From the NCBI RefSeq assembly GCF_950023065.1, contig NC_088678.1, forward strand, positions 40,972,580-41,036,579: a DNA stretch of 64,000 bases. The letters run 5' to 3'. This stretch comes from Planococcus citri (taxonomy: Eukaryota; Arthropoda; Insecta; Hemiptera; Pseudococcidae). Both the position numbers and the translations under genes were made by a program. The notes beneath the pieces are model-generated. The model worked only from the letters and a program-made list of their open reading frames with translations. It ran no database searches and was not told the origin of the DNA. This document shows, piece after piece, positions 11,701 through 25,402 of the stretch; the first letter of the stretch is position 1, and the number at the start of each line of letters is the position of its first letter.

Positions 11701-14229
11701 GTTAAATACTGAACCAAAAATCTCGAATTTTTTAGCAGATCCTTTTGAGTTTTTGCTCGATTTCGTGGAATTTTGAATTTCAAGTTATTTCATAGGTATG
11801 TAGCATAATTTTGTCGGTGGAAAAATTCAAATAAAATTTCATCGAATCTCTCCTGATTTCACAAATTTTGCTTGCTTGATTTAATTGAATTTCAATTTTC
11901 ATTGAAAATCCAATTTGATAAAGAGTGTTGCATGTTTTTTATCCTATACTTTCCAATTTGATTGGGCTCGGTTTCTGGCTCTGTAATTATTCCATTGGAG
12001 AGTTCCAAAAAATTGTATGTTTCCAAGAAATTGGTACTAACTTGATTTTGTTAATTTTATTTGTTTCAGGTAAGTGATGCTTGTGATTTGATGGTGAACA
12101 TCGCTTACGATGGGTTCGGGTGACTTTTGACTCTTCAAAATAGTAAGTTGGTTTTTAAAAAGGTCACCATTTTGATTGCTACAGATCATAAAAATTGAAG
12201 GCATATGACATCAAGTCCAAATGAAATGGTTTTTGACCCCAAAATAGTCAATTGAAGAGGTATGGGACGCACCCCAAAATTTTAGAAAAATTTGTTACGC
12301 AGCTTTCAACTCTTCAAAGGCCATTAATAGTCCCAAATTATGTAAATTTTCATCTCATAAAATTATTTATTTTTGTAATTGAACTAGACTCGTGTCATAC
12401 GAGTATGTTCTCACCTTTCTTTTAAAAAAATAATTATCTTCCGTAGTAAACAGTATTCTCAGCATATTAAACTATTGTATACCTACCTTAATCCATCCAA
12501 TGTGATATATTCTTTACCTCTCGTATTACTCGAAAAAAAAAGTACTCGGTATATCTTGGCAGAAGACGGTAATAAAAGCTCAGCCACATCCAGTGTACTT
12601 GGTATTATAAATCTCAACCGAGGTTGAATAGAACTTGGCTGGTAGAAAGTTACACGAAGAGTTGAGCAAAGGAGGGAGAAAAGAGGCAATTTCTACGATT
12701 AAAAAGCACAATATTTCGTCATTTCGAGCTAGAGGTACCTACATACACAGTACAGTACACTACACACATCAACTCACGCTGAAGAATTAAAAAACGACCT
12801 CGACGATGAAGACGAGGTTGGACGAGCGACGACGTAATGTATAGTTGTAGCCACAATGTTTTTCAACAATAAGTACGTAACATAGGGAAAAGCTATTCCC
12901 TCTTCCATGCAGCCAAATAATGAAAAAGAATTTAAAAAGGGCGCATCATTTGATAAGGATGAGACCCGACGAAAAGTTGTCTTTTTTTTCTACCATCAAG
13001 TAACCAATTTTTATTATGTGCTGTAAAAAAAAAAAACTAGCTACGCAAGAGGAAAAAATATTGCACGAAAAATGAGCAGGAACCCTGTGTATACTGTTCA
13101 ACGTGTACGCGGTGATGAGACGAATGGGGCGGTTCATTTACTATACATGAAACGATACTTTTATGCTTGCATTTGCTTTAATTAGCTCTTTTTTTCGTCG
13201 CCCGAAACTGTAAACCTTTAACATTCCGAAACTTAATGGTGTTTTATACAGCCGCATTACTTGTGGTTGCTGTACTAGAATTGCTCATCTACCACTTTAT
13301 GACAAGAAACGTGCTCTTAACAATATACATTTTCAAAAAAAATTCCTTGTTTTCATATCGCTGTAGTGATGCTTTCTTGAATTCAGCTTGTTATATACTC
13401 GAAGGTAGGTACTAGGTAGGTAGGCACCTGTTATATAGGTTACGAATCAGTTCAATTTTGTAGCCATGTTGTGTCATAGTTTATCGTACATCTGTTGGAA
13501 TATTTCTTGGGTCATATACCGTTATCTTTTAAAGTTCTGTCACCTAGGGGGAAAAAACTTGAATTATCACGTCAGTCGTTGATATGGACAAAAACGTTTC
13601 CATGAAAATTGCATGCAAAAATATGTTTTCAGCAGCTAATCGACAACCTCCAAAATTCAAAAAATCATAAAACGCTCTAATGATAAAAAATGTAGCAGCT
13701 AAAAACTCAACTTCTGAGGGTTTTTAACTCGCTTCTTTCGATCTTCTACAGTCACGTCAAATTTTGAGAGAAGCTCCTCACCTCCAGTAACATGGTCAGC
13801 CTTTTCCCCCCATTTGAGCCGAACTTGAGCCGGTGAAAATTGTACGCAGGTTGGACATATCTCCAGAGATATGAAATCTGATTTTTCAGTGCATAAGAAA
13901 GTATAATTCCGGAAGCGATGGAAGGTAGGAACGCAGGGAGTCTAAATTTTGGTAAAAATGAACTAGGTACCTATATTGGAACAGAAGAATTTTATAAGGG
14001 GGTTATAGAAAGGTTTTATCAGAAATGAAACATTTTTGAAAAAAGTCAACATAATTTAGGTACATACTTAAATTTTTGATTTTGTCAAATGTTGTTTGAA
14101 GGGCTCAAGTTTATTTTTCTTGAAAAATTGATTATGCATTTAGAAATATTTTGATCAAAAAATGAGAAACTTTCAAAAAATGTTTCCGTGACATCAATTC
14201 AGAAAAATATCGATTCTGTGTTTAGACGT
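8743..14229. other. gene-free stretch
   Basis: No supportable gene or RNA. The longest frame (109 codons at 8831-9160) starts with ATG but has no recognisable motif. The part from about 10.7 to 13.2 kb has a CpG-containing, unique-looking composition (TACGTA, CGTACG words) without a reading frame. A run of GGTA-type words is near 13403-13430. Confidence 0.5.
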
Positions 14230-15090
14230 CGAGCTGCACACATCTCAGTACTGTCTGAATATTATTTTGCATAGCAATCTACCTATGGCGTACCTTGATT
14301 GCTCATCTGAGCCATTCGTTTTCCTGGTAATGAGAATTGAGGGTAAAAAACCAAGCCCAATCGCATTGTTCAAATTCGTTAGCGGTATTGACCCTTCTAT
14401 AACAATCAAGAAACTCCGCAACGAATCTTATTCAATCAAATCTCTGGTATGTCAAGAAGCAGCAATTCGAAGAAAAACCTTATGTGGCAATGCAAAAATT
14501 GTAATTGCTAAACATGAACATTTCAATAAATCAAAAGGCACAATTTATAGTACCGACCTTCAAGATCTCTATACAGAGGAACTCTCTGAATTCCACAGAG
14601 ATTACAACATCATATCAGCTATCAGACGAATTGAAAAATATATCATCGGCAAATCAACACCCACCAACATTTATGAACTTGAATTCAGTTTGTCCAGGCC
14701 ACCAACCAAAGTATAACTAGGATACCTGAATATTCCGGTCCGTCTATCAATCCCAAAACCATTACAATGCTATCACTGTTTCAAATTTGGTCACGTTGCC
14801 AAATTCTGCAAATTGAATATATACATCTTTGTGGCAACTTTGGAGAACCAAAAAATGAATCTAAATGTGAAAAACCTTCACGATGCATCAACTGTACAGA
14901 ACATCATCCCAGCTTGTCTAAATTCTGCAAATTCTTCAAAGATCAAAATGAGATTCAGATTCTTCAAATTACGAGTAAAACAGAAAAATCCTGCAGCTAT
15001 TATGAAGCAAAATCATCTCATCTTAACACTCAAAGATACACCAATGTGTTAGCAAAACCGATTATACCTTTTTCCAATTGGAAGGGAATA
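14230..15090 (+). pseudogene. decayed LINE ORF1 (Gag-like, CCHC zinc knuckles)
   Basis: This is a relic of the nucleic-acid-binding ORF1 protein of a non-LTR retrotransposon. The frame through 14267-14713 has the family layout (basic segment, then GTIYSTDL, then a region ending at a stop at 14714-14716). In the same frame after the stop comes the hallmark LGYLNIPVRLSIP, then CYHCFKFGHVAKFC, an exact CX2CX4HX4C zinc knuckle. A frameshift near 14812-14830 moves the second Cys-rich segment (CGNFG...KC...CINC...H...C) to the next frame. The end resembles the usual SY-rich C-terminus near 15040-15080. The layout is like I/Loa or Jockey-type ORF1 proteins. With one stop and one frameshift it is not functional. 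No endonuclease or reverse transcriptase follows. Confidence 0.8.
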
Positions 15091-18000
15091 GAGGTTCAGT
15101 GCAAAATGACCAACTCTGCATTGTTGCGAGGGGGGCTTGGAAAAGTCTTTTTCTCGAAAATAGGGTTACTTATTTTTAAAAATTCCAACACAGATTGGAC
15201 AATTTTCAAAAAATGTTCACAGCTTGAGAGACCAAGGGAGGTTTGTTTTTAAAAAAGAGATCACTTATTTAGAAGAATTCTGACCCAAAACCCAAAAATT
15301 TTCATATTTTTTTTTTTTTTTTTTTTTTGTTTCAAAAACTTATCCACAATTAGAAAATTGAAAGGCTTGAATGAAGGGAAGCCAAAAAATTGCAAAAAAA
15401 ATTTCTCACCTTGTGCCACTCTTTTACGAAAAATGTTTTTAAATAGGTACTTAATATGCAGGTAGGTAGGTTTTTAATTTTGTTGAGCATGTTGAAGCAA
15501 CTTTTGGTGCTCCATAAAAATACACTTGTGTTGTATCTTACAAGGGAAATATTCCTTCAAATCAGAAGAAAAAGTAATCAAAATAGGATCCCAAAATGCA
15601 CCAGTAGCAAAATTTCAACCACTTCATTTTTCGATTTTTGGTGACTTTTGAAAAATTCAAATAATGGCTCATTTAGGTATTATGAAAAATATCAATATTT
15701 GATCAAATTGACGTAATAGGCTGAAATTTGGTTCACTCTCAGTTTTTGACTTTTCGAGTCAATTAGTAATGTTTTCAAACTGTTCTGGAGCCTCCAGTGG
15801 ATCTTTAAATTTCTCGAGTCATTCGGAAAAACAGAAATTTTTGAACTGGGAGAAATAATTTTCTGTTTATAGTGGTGGACTTCTCTCGTTATTTTCTGCC
15901 AATTTTTGAAATTTTCATTCCCACAAAAACCCTGAATGCGTGACTTTTTTTGTTGAAAAAATTGCACATGCACAGTAGGTACTATCTAATGATTATTTCC
16001 TGTCAAAGTGTCGAAATTTTTGAAGAACCCTTTTCCAGAGATGGAAAATATTGTAGGTACTTTAGATATGTGATACGGCTATATTAGTCAGATTGTGATG
16101 AGAATAACTATACTTGAAAAATTGTTGGAAATGGTTTATTGACATCAAAACATAACCTTTTGGGCGAGCATCGCCCAACTTGATGAGAGTTCGGATCTCA
16201 CCATCTTATTTTTGAAGGCTTTTTCAAGATACCCCTGAAAATACATTCATTATAGTAGTATCTTAAATTTTAGAAATGGGCTAATTTTTTTTCTTCGCTT
16301 TGAAAAGTTGTGCTTACAACCATGATCAGAAATTTTGTTCTTCAAAAAATTCAGATAGGTACTGCGTCCCCTCGAATTCCCAAACTAGGCACATCAATAT
16401 TATACTTACACAAGTTCTCCTTCAAGTACAGTATTTGAGAAAAAGTTTCGTTCCGATTGGCAATTATCACTTCGGTTTCTTTATTAAAATGTTCAATATA
16501 TTTTGACCCGAAAGACTCTTTTATTAAAATTTTGAGTAAATCTGGACCTGTTGGTACCTAGTGCTGACAATGAAATGTAGAACATCCACTTTCATATCAT
16601 GTTTTATACCTTTTTTCATCAAAAATGAACTCTCACATGGCAGCTCACGCCATATTCGCCACCCTTTTATCCCAACTGCACTCAAATATCATAACGTAAA
16701 CACAAAACAACGGCTCTCAATACCGTTAATTTCTTTCACATTGATTAATGACGTTTATTTGCGGCAGAAAAAAAGGTAAAAAAAAAGCAACATTCGCTTT
16801 CGTGAATCGATATAAGCAGAACGGAAACACATTTTAATATTTTTCTGCGCTTAAATACCGTAATTTTACACGGTTTTCCTGTTATCGGCAGCGCTCGAAC
16901 CGCTTTCCAATCACGTGTTACGCCGCCTACGGCTGAAATTTATTATTTTTTATTAATTGAAAAAAAATTCCGAGCTGTATCAAAACGAGGCGAAAATACA
17001 ATTAAAAGTGGCATAATCAACGAGGCTAATTGTTTTTTTTTTTCATCTCGCTATCGTTTCCTTTACAGTATATCCATTTTCTCTCTTTGGTATACTCGTA
17101 GTAGGTAGTCGATTCGAGTAGCTTGCCGAATTTTTCTACCGTTCAAAAGTTATCGAAATCGCTTTTTATCGAGTGTTTCGAAAATTTAACGAAAATAAAT
17201 GAACTTTTTTTCAGCAATTGGCCTAGATTCTTGGAATTTTTGTTTCAAGTCGTGTTGGAAAATTTTATGTAGGTACTTTGTAAGGCTTTCTGTATATCGT
17301 ATGCAAATATGGTCGACGAGCTAATGCAGATCTGGCTTCTTCGATTTGAAAACGAAATCAGTTCCAGAATTTTGATGTTTAAGATCCCAGGTTGTGGTTT
17401 CGGAAGGGTTTCTCCTTCAATGAAAATTATATTAACTTACCTATCATCTTGCTTCTACCTGGAAACATGATGTATATATTTTTCATTACTTATTCGTTTG
17501 AGACTGAAAATGATGAAAAAGACAGCCTTTTCATGTGCCAAAGTCACCTATGTATAATTATGTCGACTGTATTGTAAACAGCCTTTATGATAGATTGATT
17601 TTAAATTGATGATGAAAAATATGTCATCGCGAGAAAAACATTCATTTCTCATTCGCTACGCTAGGTAGGTATTGTTTTTTATTCTAAACTGACAAGCTTA
17701 TATCTTCCAATAAATAACGTCATAAAACACGCGAGAAAACACGTCATCGCGGTAAATAGCAAATTCCATTTCCAACTCTCGCCATGATTGCGGGTTTCGA
17801 GACGATTCAAAAGTTGTCATAGATTTAGAAAACAAACGTATTTGTAGAACATGATCAAGGCTAAAAACTGAAGCAAACGCAAGTTTGGAGTTGATAACCA
17901 CAGTACGGTATTCAACGGTGGTTTTGCAAATCTTATAAAATTACCTGAAGTTACACCATCGCATTTGTTGTGGCTCTTTGTGTGCAGCGAAGAAAGAACC

Positions 18001-19729
18001 GAAAATGGTATTAAATATTATGGTATTTGAAACTTCCCAGTTCCCACTCTGTAGTAGATGTTCTCAACCGCATGCATTAAAAGCAACAATTAGTCGATGG
18101 AAAAACACGAAAGTGACTTTTAATGTTTCAGTTTGGACTGAACCACAATAGGATGCCAGGATGAAAGAGATTTAAAAATTATTGGTAAGAACGATTTGAG
18201 GTTGGCAGTGAAAGAGCATTAAATTCAGCTCGACGACAATAACGAAAGCGCAAACTCTGGTTTTGTGATATAAAGGCATAAGAGAGCTTTTAAAATACAG
18301 GCATATTCGTATTTCCTATTTGATATACTTTTTCGTATAGTGAAGACGAACAGATGTTCTACGAAAAATAGTTTTTCGACGTTTTCACACACTCTGGCAA
18401 GAAAGCTGCAAAATTTACACCTAAAGTATTTAAACTTTATTCGAACGTGCCAACGAGCACAAGTCTAAAAATTTTCCAGCTAAGAAAAAATCTATACCTA
18501 CTCTCGTTGCAAGAATAAAGTATGTATTGAACCGAGACAGAAGAGAGAAAAAAAGTCAGCTGAGTGTCAAATTTTGTTGCAAAAAGAAAGTTTCTCTTTG
18601 AGCGACGAATTTCCTACTAAATTTATAAATATTTTTTACCGAAGTAAAATGAAATATACTCCGTGTAAGTTTATATATTTTTCACAATTGTGATACGCGA
18701 AAACTTTCTCGATTCTTTTCGGCAGAAAAAATTTTAAATTTAAACGGTCTCGTGATACAGGAAGTGTACGGTTGGTAAGAAAAATATGGTCACTTTGTCG
18801 TTTTTGGGTAATAGATCCGAGTCATGTATAAGTGTAGGAAGTACATATTTTTATATTTTTTGACTTATATAGACTAGGTACGAGCTTAAAGTTGTGTCGT
18901 TTTGGGAATTATTCCTCGTTTGTGGTTTCCGCCTTTTTTTTAAAATGACAAGTTAAAATTTAGGTGACTTGATAAATTTATATAGTTTTCATTTTCGGAA
19001 ATTTTTACGCCGTTGGGCTGGTTTTTTTCATTTGTTTTCATTTTTTTCGTTTTCTTAATTAAAGAGTTTTACGTCAAATGCAGTCTGAACTGGTGGTTTC
19101 GTTTTTTGCAGTACTTTCTGCGCAGTTAAATATCACCACTCGATTGTCAAAGTGTGAATGAGGAATCAAAAAATCGGTCCTTCGAGTTCACCAAAAAAAA
19201 AATTTATATTATGGTCTAAAACATATCCAAAAACTCATAAGCTATGTTTTTAGCAGCTAGATCATTCCATGTCAAATCAGCCTGAGAATAGGATTCAGCT
19301 TCACTGATTTTGCTGAAAATTTTTGTACATCAGGGTCCCCACATTAGGAAAGAAGGGAAATTGCCATCGTTGGTTCCTCAACTTGGCTAGGGGTATAAAG
19401 CTTGTTTGTCTTTTGGTTGTTGAAATTTTTTGAGTTCGATTGCTTTGACTACTGTAACTTTGAGAATATCTGTTTGTTGTATTGAAAGTATTCGCCAAAA
19501 TTTTTAAAAATTCAGAGTCAACTTAGTTCTGTAATAATCTCTCATTTGTAATGTTACTGTACCAAAATTAGTTGTTGTGGTGTCTCTAGCTTTAGTTGCT
19601 GTATACATGGCACCCTATAAATAAATGAATAAATTTTTAAAAGATTACTTTTTGAAAACTTCCCAAATTTTGGAGCTAATAGTAGTATTGATTAAATTTT
19701 GTTTTTCTAATCCGGAACCGAATCATACA
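15091..19729. other. gene-free stretch
   Basis: No supportable gene. A 22-base T run is at 15307-15328. The rest is AT-rich, with scattered GGTAGGTA words and no inverted repeats that I could delimit. A tRNA-like word at about 16185-16200 (GAGTTCGGATCTCACC) has no matching A-box or cloverleaf. Confidence 0.45.
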
Positions 19730-20187
19730 ACATATTCTGCAATTTTGTAATATGGAGCTCCTACAAGCTTTGAAATTAATTTTAAATTTCATGATTTGGA
19801 GCTCTTGCAAACTCCACTTCGATTTGAAAATCTTATGATTTGAAGTTCCTTCAAACTTCAAAATCTATTTTCAATTTCATACTCCGGAACTCGTGCGAAC
19901 TCTTAAGCTTGATTTTTAATTTCGTAATTTATAACTCCATGCGTAGGTACTCAAAAATTTAATTTTCAACTACATAGTTTGGAGCTCCGGCGAACTCCGA
20001 AATTATTGTTCAATTTTGTGATTTGGAGCCCCTCCTGCCACTTCAAAAATTTATTTGACAATTTTTTAATTTGGAACTCCTGCGAACTCTGAAATTGACT
20101 TTTAATTTCATTATTTGGACCTCTCGTGAACTCAGAAATTCATTTGAACATTTCATTTAAAGCTCCCACATGAATTACCTAAGTACG
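19730..20187. repeat. degenerate minisatellite, roughly 55-60 bp period (left part)
   Basis: The unit resembles TTTCATGATTTGGAGCTCC followed by YGCGAACTCYGAAATT and a T-rich filler. About eight diverged units are visible from 19735 onward, each carrying GGAGCTC or GGAACTC followed by GAACTC or AAACTC. The array resumes at 21573-21650 after the foldback insertion. Confidence 0.6.
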
Positions 20188-21572
20188 AAAGGCTATAGGT
20201 GGATAAGTATGGCGAATTTGCCCCCGAGAGCTTCAGGGTTGATATTTGCATGGAAGGTGGGTACCCTTGAGCACTTTCCGTCCCAAAAGTTTCAAACCCC
20301 CAGACCCCCCCCCGTTTTTGAGAAACCCCCCTTTTATGAAATTACAATAGAAATTTTTTTCTCAGCCCCATGTGAACCGATTTTTTAAATTTTTTGATAT
20401 GTTGTAAATATCCATAAGAGGTATCCCCACAAAAATTGTCACCTCCCTCCCCTATTTCCCTCCCAAAATGACGTTTTTTAGCTTTGTTTGCCCGTTTTAG
20501 CAATGATCATGATTCTGCACAAAAATGAAAATAGCATTTTTAAATGTGTTTTCGACCCCCAAAAAACATATATTTTTTTCAAAAAAAAATTTTGGTGGGT
20601 CGTGGTCAAAAACCTTCGCGAAACATACCTTTAATAGTAATTGATTTGATTTGAAGTAAGAGGATTGATCGCAGTTAGCTAAAAAAATTATTATTTAGGT
20701 GGGGGCAGAGGCACTGTAGGGGTGTGAATGAGGGTAGCGTAAAATTGGATGTCATATTCGTGTTCGGAGGGTTTGATTCATATGGAAACGACACCAACAT
20801 TATGAAAATATCAAAACTTTTAAAATAGTATAAACTGAAGTGGTGGCAGAGGCACTGGAGGGGTGTGGATGAAGGTAGAGCTAAATTGGACGTCTTATCG
20901 TGTTCGGGGTGTTTGATTCATATGAAAACGACACTAATATTATGAAAATAGCTCAACTTTTAGTATGGTAAAAATTTAGTTGGGGCAGAGGCACCTGAGG
21001 GGTGTGGATGAGGATAGCATAAAATTTGACATCATATTCGTGTTCGGGGTGTTTGATTCATATGGAAACGACACCTCGTTTACCAAAAACAATAATTTAC
21101 ACCAGAATTCATTTTTACCCTCTCTGTTGGTTTTTTCAATTTTTGACCACGACCCACCAAAAATTTTTTTTTGAAAAAAATGTATGTTTTTTGGGGGTCG
21201 AAAACACATTTAAAAATACTATTCCCATTTTTGTGCAGAATCATGATCATTGTTAAAACGGGCAAACAAAGCTAAAAAACGTCATTTTGGAGGGATATGG
21301 GGGGAGGGGGGGTAAAAGTTTTTGTGGGGATACTTCTTATGGATGTTTACAACATACCAAAAAATTTAAAAAATCGGTTCACATGGGGCTGAGAAAAAAA
21401 TTTCTATTGTAATTTCATAAAAGGGGAGGTTTCTCAAAAACGGGGGGGGGTCTGGGGGTCTGAAACTTTCGTTACGGAAGGTGCTGAAGGGTACCCACCT
21501 TCCATGCAAATATCAACCCTGAAGCTCTCGGGGGAAAATTCGCCATACCTACTTATACATCCTATAGCCTTT
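20188..21572. mobile_element. foldback element with arms of about 430 bp
   Basis: The arms 20188-20613 and 21141-21572 are inverted copies with small indels. They start AAAGGCTATAGG, share GAGAGCTTCAGGGTTGATAT and end inside at GGTGGGTCGTGGTCAAAAA. The 530-bp loop holds three tandem copies of a 140-bp unit. No transposase is present. The termini fall inside a minisatellite array, but a target duplication could not be settled. Frames of 61-77 codons inside the arms mirror each other and are not genes. Confidence 0.75.
20691..21083 (+). repeat. three tandem copies of a 140-bp unit in the foldback loop
   Basis: GGCAGAGGCAC recurs at 20704, 20845 and 20984 (periods 141 and 139). Each copy continues with AGGGGTGTGRATGARG, then TTCGGRGGGTTTGATTCATA or a close variant, then GAAAACGACAC. 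The third copy is cut short where the right arm begins. Confidence 0.8.
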
Positions 21573-24500
21573 ATTTGAAAAATTTAAAATTTGGAGCTCC
21601 TATGAACCCCGAAATTAACATTTAATTTTGTAGTTTGTAACTCTAAATTTTGAGGAAGTAAAGATATATTTTCATCTGTGATGAATTTTTGAAATGATGG
21701 AATTGACCCTTCACTGTATCAGTTTTCTGCAAAAATAAATTCTTAAATATTCTCCGCTTTGAGGTCAATCTTTTGAATTATTTGCATACTTACTCCAGGA
21801 GCGATTTAATCAACTTTGGTAAAGCTGGAGGCTCCTAGTTGGCTTGAAACTAATTGCTGAGATCGATTCAAGAAGTTGACATCAGTATTGTACCTAGAGC
21901 AGGGTTCCAGAAAGTTTAAACAGAAATTTGTGATTTTTGACATTTTTGAATGTAAAATTTTAAACCAAATACCTAGATTAAATTCTCATCTACTGCAACT
22001 GATTACATCACCTTCTGGAGCAACTTCAATCTGTGTGCTGGAGAAAAGACATTTTTTTCCTGGATACTCAAAATTATATCTTTAAAATCGTTGCGATTGA
22101 TTTAAAAAGCTGGATTTTGGAACAGAAAGCAATTTTCAGATTTTGAATAATACATCTCTGCATAAAAATGAACAAAATATTTTATCGATAACGTATTCAA
22201 TGCAGCAATTGAGCCATAAGGTTATAAGAAAATGTATATTTCACGCTGATAGGTTATTCTATGAAACTCGTTGAACGTTACATAAACAATTGTGGAGAAA
22301 TTTCTCTCGAATTCGATACCGAAGGAAGTAAAATTCTCGGCATGCTTCCTATAATGCCTAGAATATCAACCCGAAGTAAAATTTCCATATAACCTTGCTC
22401 GCGAAACGTATCAATTCTGGCAAAATACAAAATTTAAATCTTATCTAGACCTTTTCGCCTCCTCCCTCATCGCACAACGAGAAACGATGAGAATTCCACT
22501 ATTCATTGTCATACTTGGAGAAGTATAAATTAATGTCGGCTAATAATGAAAATCTCGCGAATAGTTTCTGTGCTCACGTCAAAATTTGGATGAGGCATTT
22601 AAAACATTTATAATAAATACATTTACCAGGGCGAGCCTGCTTTCAATTTACATATTAATTTTGCACGTTTAAAGTTATCTTTTTATTTCACTCGCACAAA
22701 ATATACCTACCTATATTTTGGACTACAACAGGTGAGCTTCATTTTAAATGGAGACTTTATTCACAAGAAGGTAGATAACTTTGCCTATTTTTTTTTTTTT
22801 TAAGTCTGAAGAAGTTTTTTTTAGGTACCTACCTTTTTAAAGAATTATGAGAACATAATATTTTTCCAGGTTCAATAAACTCTTAAATACTTGGTATCGG
22901 TTTTCTTGGGGGAAAAAAATAAGTATAAAAATAATAACTATTTTCTACCCAAAAGTGAACTCGATCGTTCAATTACCTTAAACCACGCCTCTCTCCTTCA
23001 TTTTGCAATCCCAAACAACTCGAACATTTTCCCCCAACGTCGCAACTTCTTCTTTTCGAAAAACCGAGGACCAAAAAAAAAAAAAAAATACAGAAAACAC
23101 ACTAAACGAAAAATGTGAAACTTATACGACTGTAAATTTTAAAATTTCAACTTTTTTCCATAAATTTCAAACACAATGAATGACTAAAGCAGTTCGAGTT
23201 TAAATATATTTACCATTCGGCGAAACGAGTGAGGGTTAAAAAAAAAAAAATACTTTAAAACTTTTTCAATTTTCATTCTAACTTTGTGCAAAATTATGAT
23301 CTTACTTTACGAGATTTTTTCAAACTGTTTTAGTCGCCAATTTTGTAAAATATATTTTTTTAATCGCGCTGTTTCCTTATTTTTCTGCTGTCGTACCTCA
23401 ACGTTCAGGTTATGTTTATTATTTTTAAATTTATGTTTTTCGATTAATTTTTAATTCGAAACTTAAATATTTGCGCTGCTACGGTAAAGAAACTGCTTTC
23501 TATCGTCACTTGTGCCCTTTTTTTTTTAAAAAAAAAAGCTTAGTTTTCTCAAGTTCAACAACTTTCAACTCTCTGTATACGCGATGGATGGATAATGAAT
23601 GAAATAAAGAGAAGTTTTGACGTCTAATTTGATCGACGAATCTGTAAGAATTTTTATTTTTTCATTTTTTATTATTGTTTTCCAACTCTTGCGAGTATCA
23701 TTTCTTAATCTTTGATATTTTTTTTCTATATTTCTATACCGACAGAAAATTTTCCAAGATGAATTCGAGTAGGTACTTGTACGTATTTTTCTTCTTTTCG
23801 AGCTTATACACTTTCAATATATAAGATTTCACTTTGCTCACATATCAATCGCTCTTTATCCAACATTTCCACTCTGTTTTCAAATTACCTAGCCTCGAAT
23901 GCATCCTCGTCATTGGTAAAGTAATAGCGTCAGTTTTCACGTCGAAAATCCTTAGCTCGGAAACCTCATCGGATAAATTGATTGGCCGACGAAATGACAG
24001 CCTGTACAACACTGTGGAAAAATCCTAACGACCGAATACTTCGCCTTAACAAATTTCTTTCCTTTTTTTTACGACACCGCAGAGCTGGTTATTTGACGTA
24101 GAACATGGTGCAGCGCACGGCGGGGAAGCTTTTTTCCAAGAATGAATTTTACATGATACAGTTATTGGAAAGGTTTAAGCTCGAGTCGAATTTCCATTTT
24201 ATTCAGCCGAATGGAATAGCGCACGCACATCGTACACCTTTTAAACACAAAGCGAATAAAAATTTAAACCTTTAAAACCGCCAGCCAAACCGCGCTGATA
24301 TTTTCTTATGTTTTTTTTTTCTATACAGCTATAGAGCGTTTCGGTTGCAGATTCTTCGTATTCGTTAACGTTGATTTTCATTTTTCTCATAGCGTTCGCC
24401 GTTTTGGCATTTTAAATTACATGTAAAATGGATATTTTACAAGTGTCGGCGTTTTACTTGAACAACGGCTGAGCAATACATTATACATACCAGTATTTTA

Positions 24501-25393
24501 AACACATGACCAACCTATCTGTGTGTTTTTCCACCCTTATAGAACAACGATTTCTACAGCGTGTGAAACCGCGTACGCAATTTAATCTCATTTTTCCTAC
24601 CGCAGCATAGCTCACATCGCTCGTTACTCTCGTGTTTTTCACCTACAACTCATCGACAACGATGATTTGTACTTGACTCGTGGTTACATACTCTTTCCTC
24701 CCTGGTCTATTACCAGTTACCGCATCAACTTATGGCTCTAACCGCTAAACGCGTGATATTTCCATTGTAACATGAATGGAAAATTTTACCATGGATTGAG
24801 AAAAACTTGTGTACCTATTTTCGATTTACTTATTGTTGTATTTCTGATGACTCGCGTTTCAACTTTGAACATTTTGAAAAATTGTCCAAAAACTGTCAAA
24901 AAATGCGATTGGGTGGCTACAACATTAGAAATCGTATTTTCTTGTTACAAGTTGAATTTCTTGAAGTTTGGACGTGGTTTTGAGTCTGCGCCACACATAG
25001 AGTATTTTTGGCTAATTTTTAAAAACTTTCAGGCTCAAAAAACATCCCTTTGGACGCGCGTGCTCGAAATTGCTCTCAAACTTTAGGAAACACGACTTGT
25101 GACCAGAAAAGAAGATTCCCGAATCTCAAATAAAACTTTTGTGTCACTATTCAATTTCAAAAAATAGTATCTAGGAAAGGGAAAATTTTAAACTCACTCT
25201 TTCCGATTTGTACTACATAATTATAAAGCCCCAAATCGGCGATATGCAAGAAAATTTGATTAAAAGAGCAGGTCTTGAAACTTCATTTGATATAGTTAAT
25301 TCTCGAATGACTGGGAATAGAAATATTATTTTAATTTGTCTGTAGGAGAGAAGGATATTTATCATTAAGTACCTAAGTAGTGAATAATTCCCT
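21573..25393. other. minisatellite remainder, then gene-free stretch
   Basis: 21573-21650 continues the 55-60 bp minisatellite (GGAGCTCC...CCCCGAAATT). Beyond it the sequence is AT-rich, with homopolymer A/T runs (near 22785-22802, 23080-23092 and 23240-23250) and no gene. A 104-codon frame at 24772-25086 starts with ATG but shows no domain. Confidence 0.45.
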
Positions 25394-25402
25394 AATGCCA
25401 GA

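Noticed and set aside
16160..16205. tRNA-like GAGTTCGGATCTCACC
   Set aside because: No A-box at the right distance and no cloverleaf.
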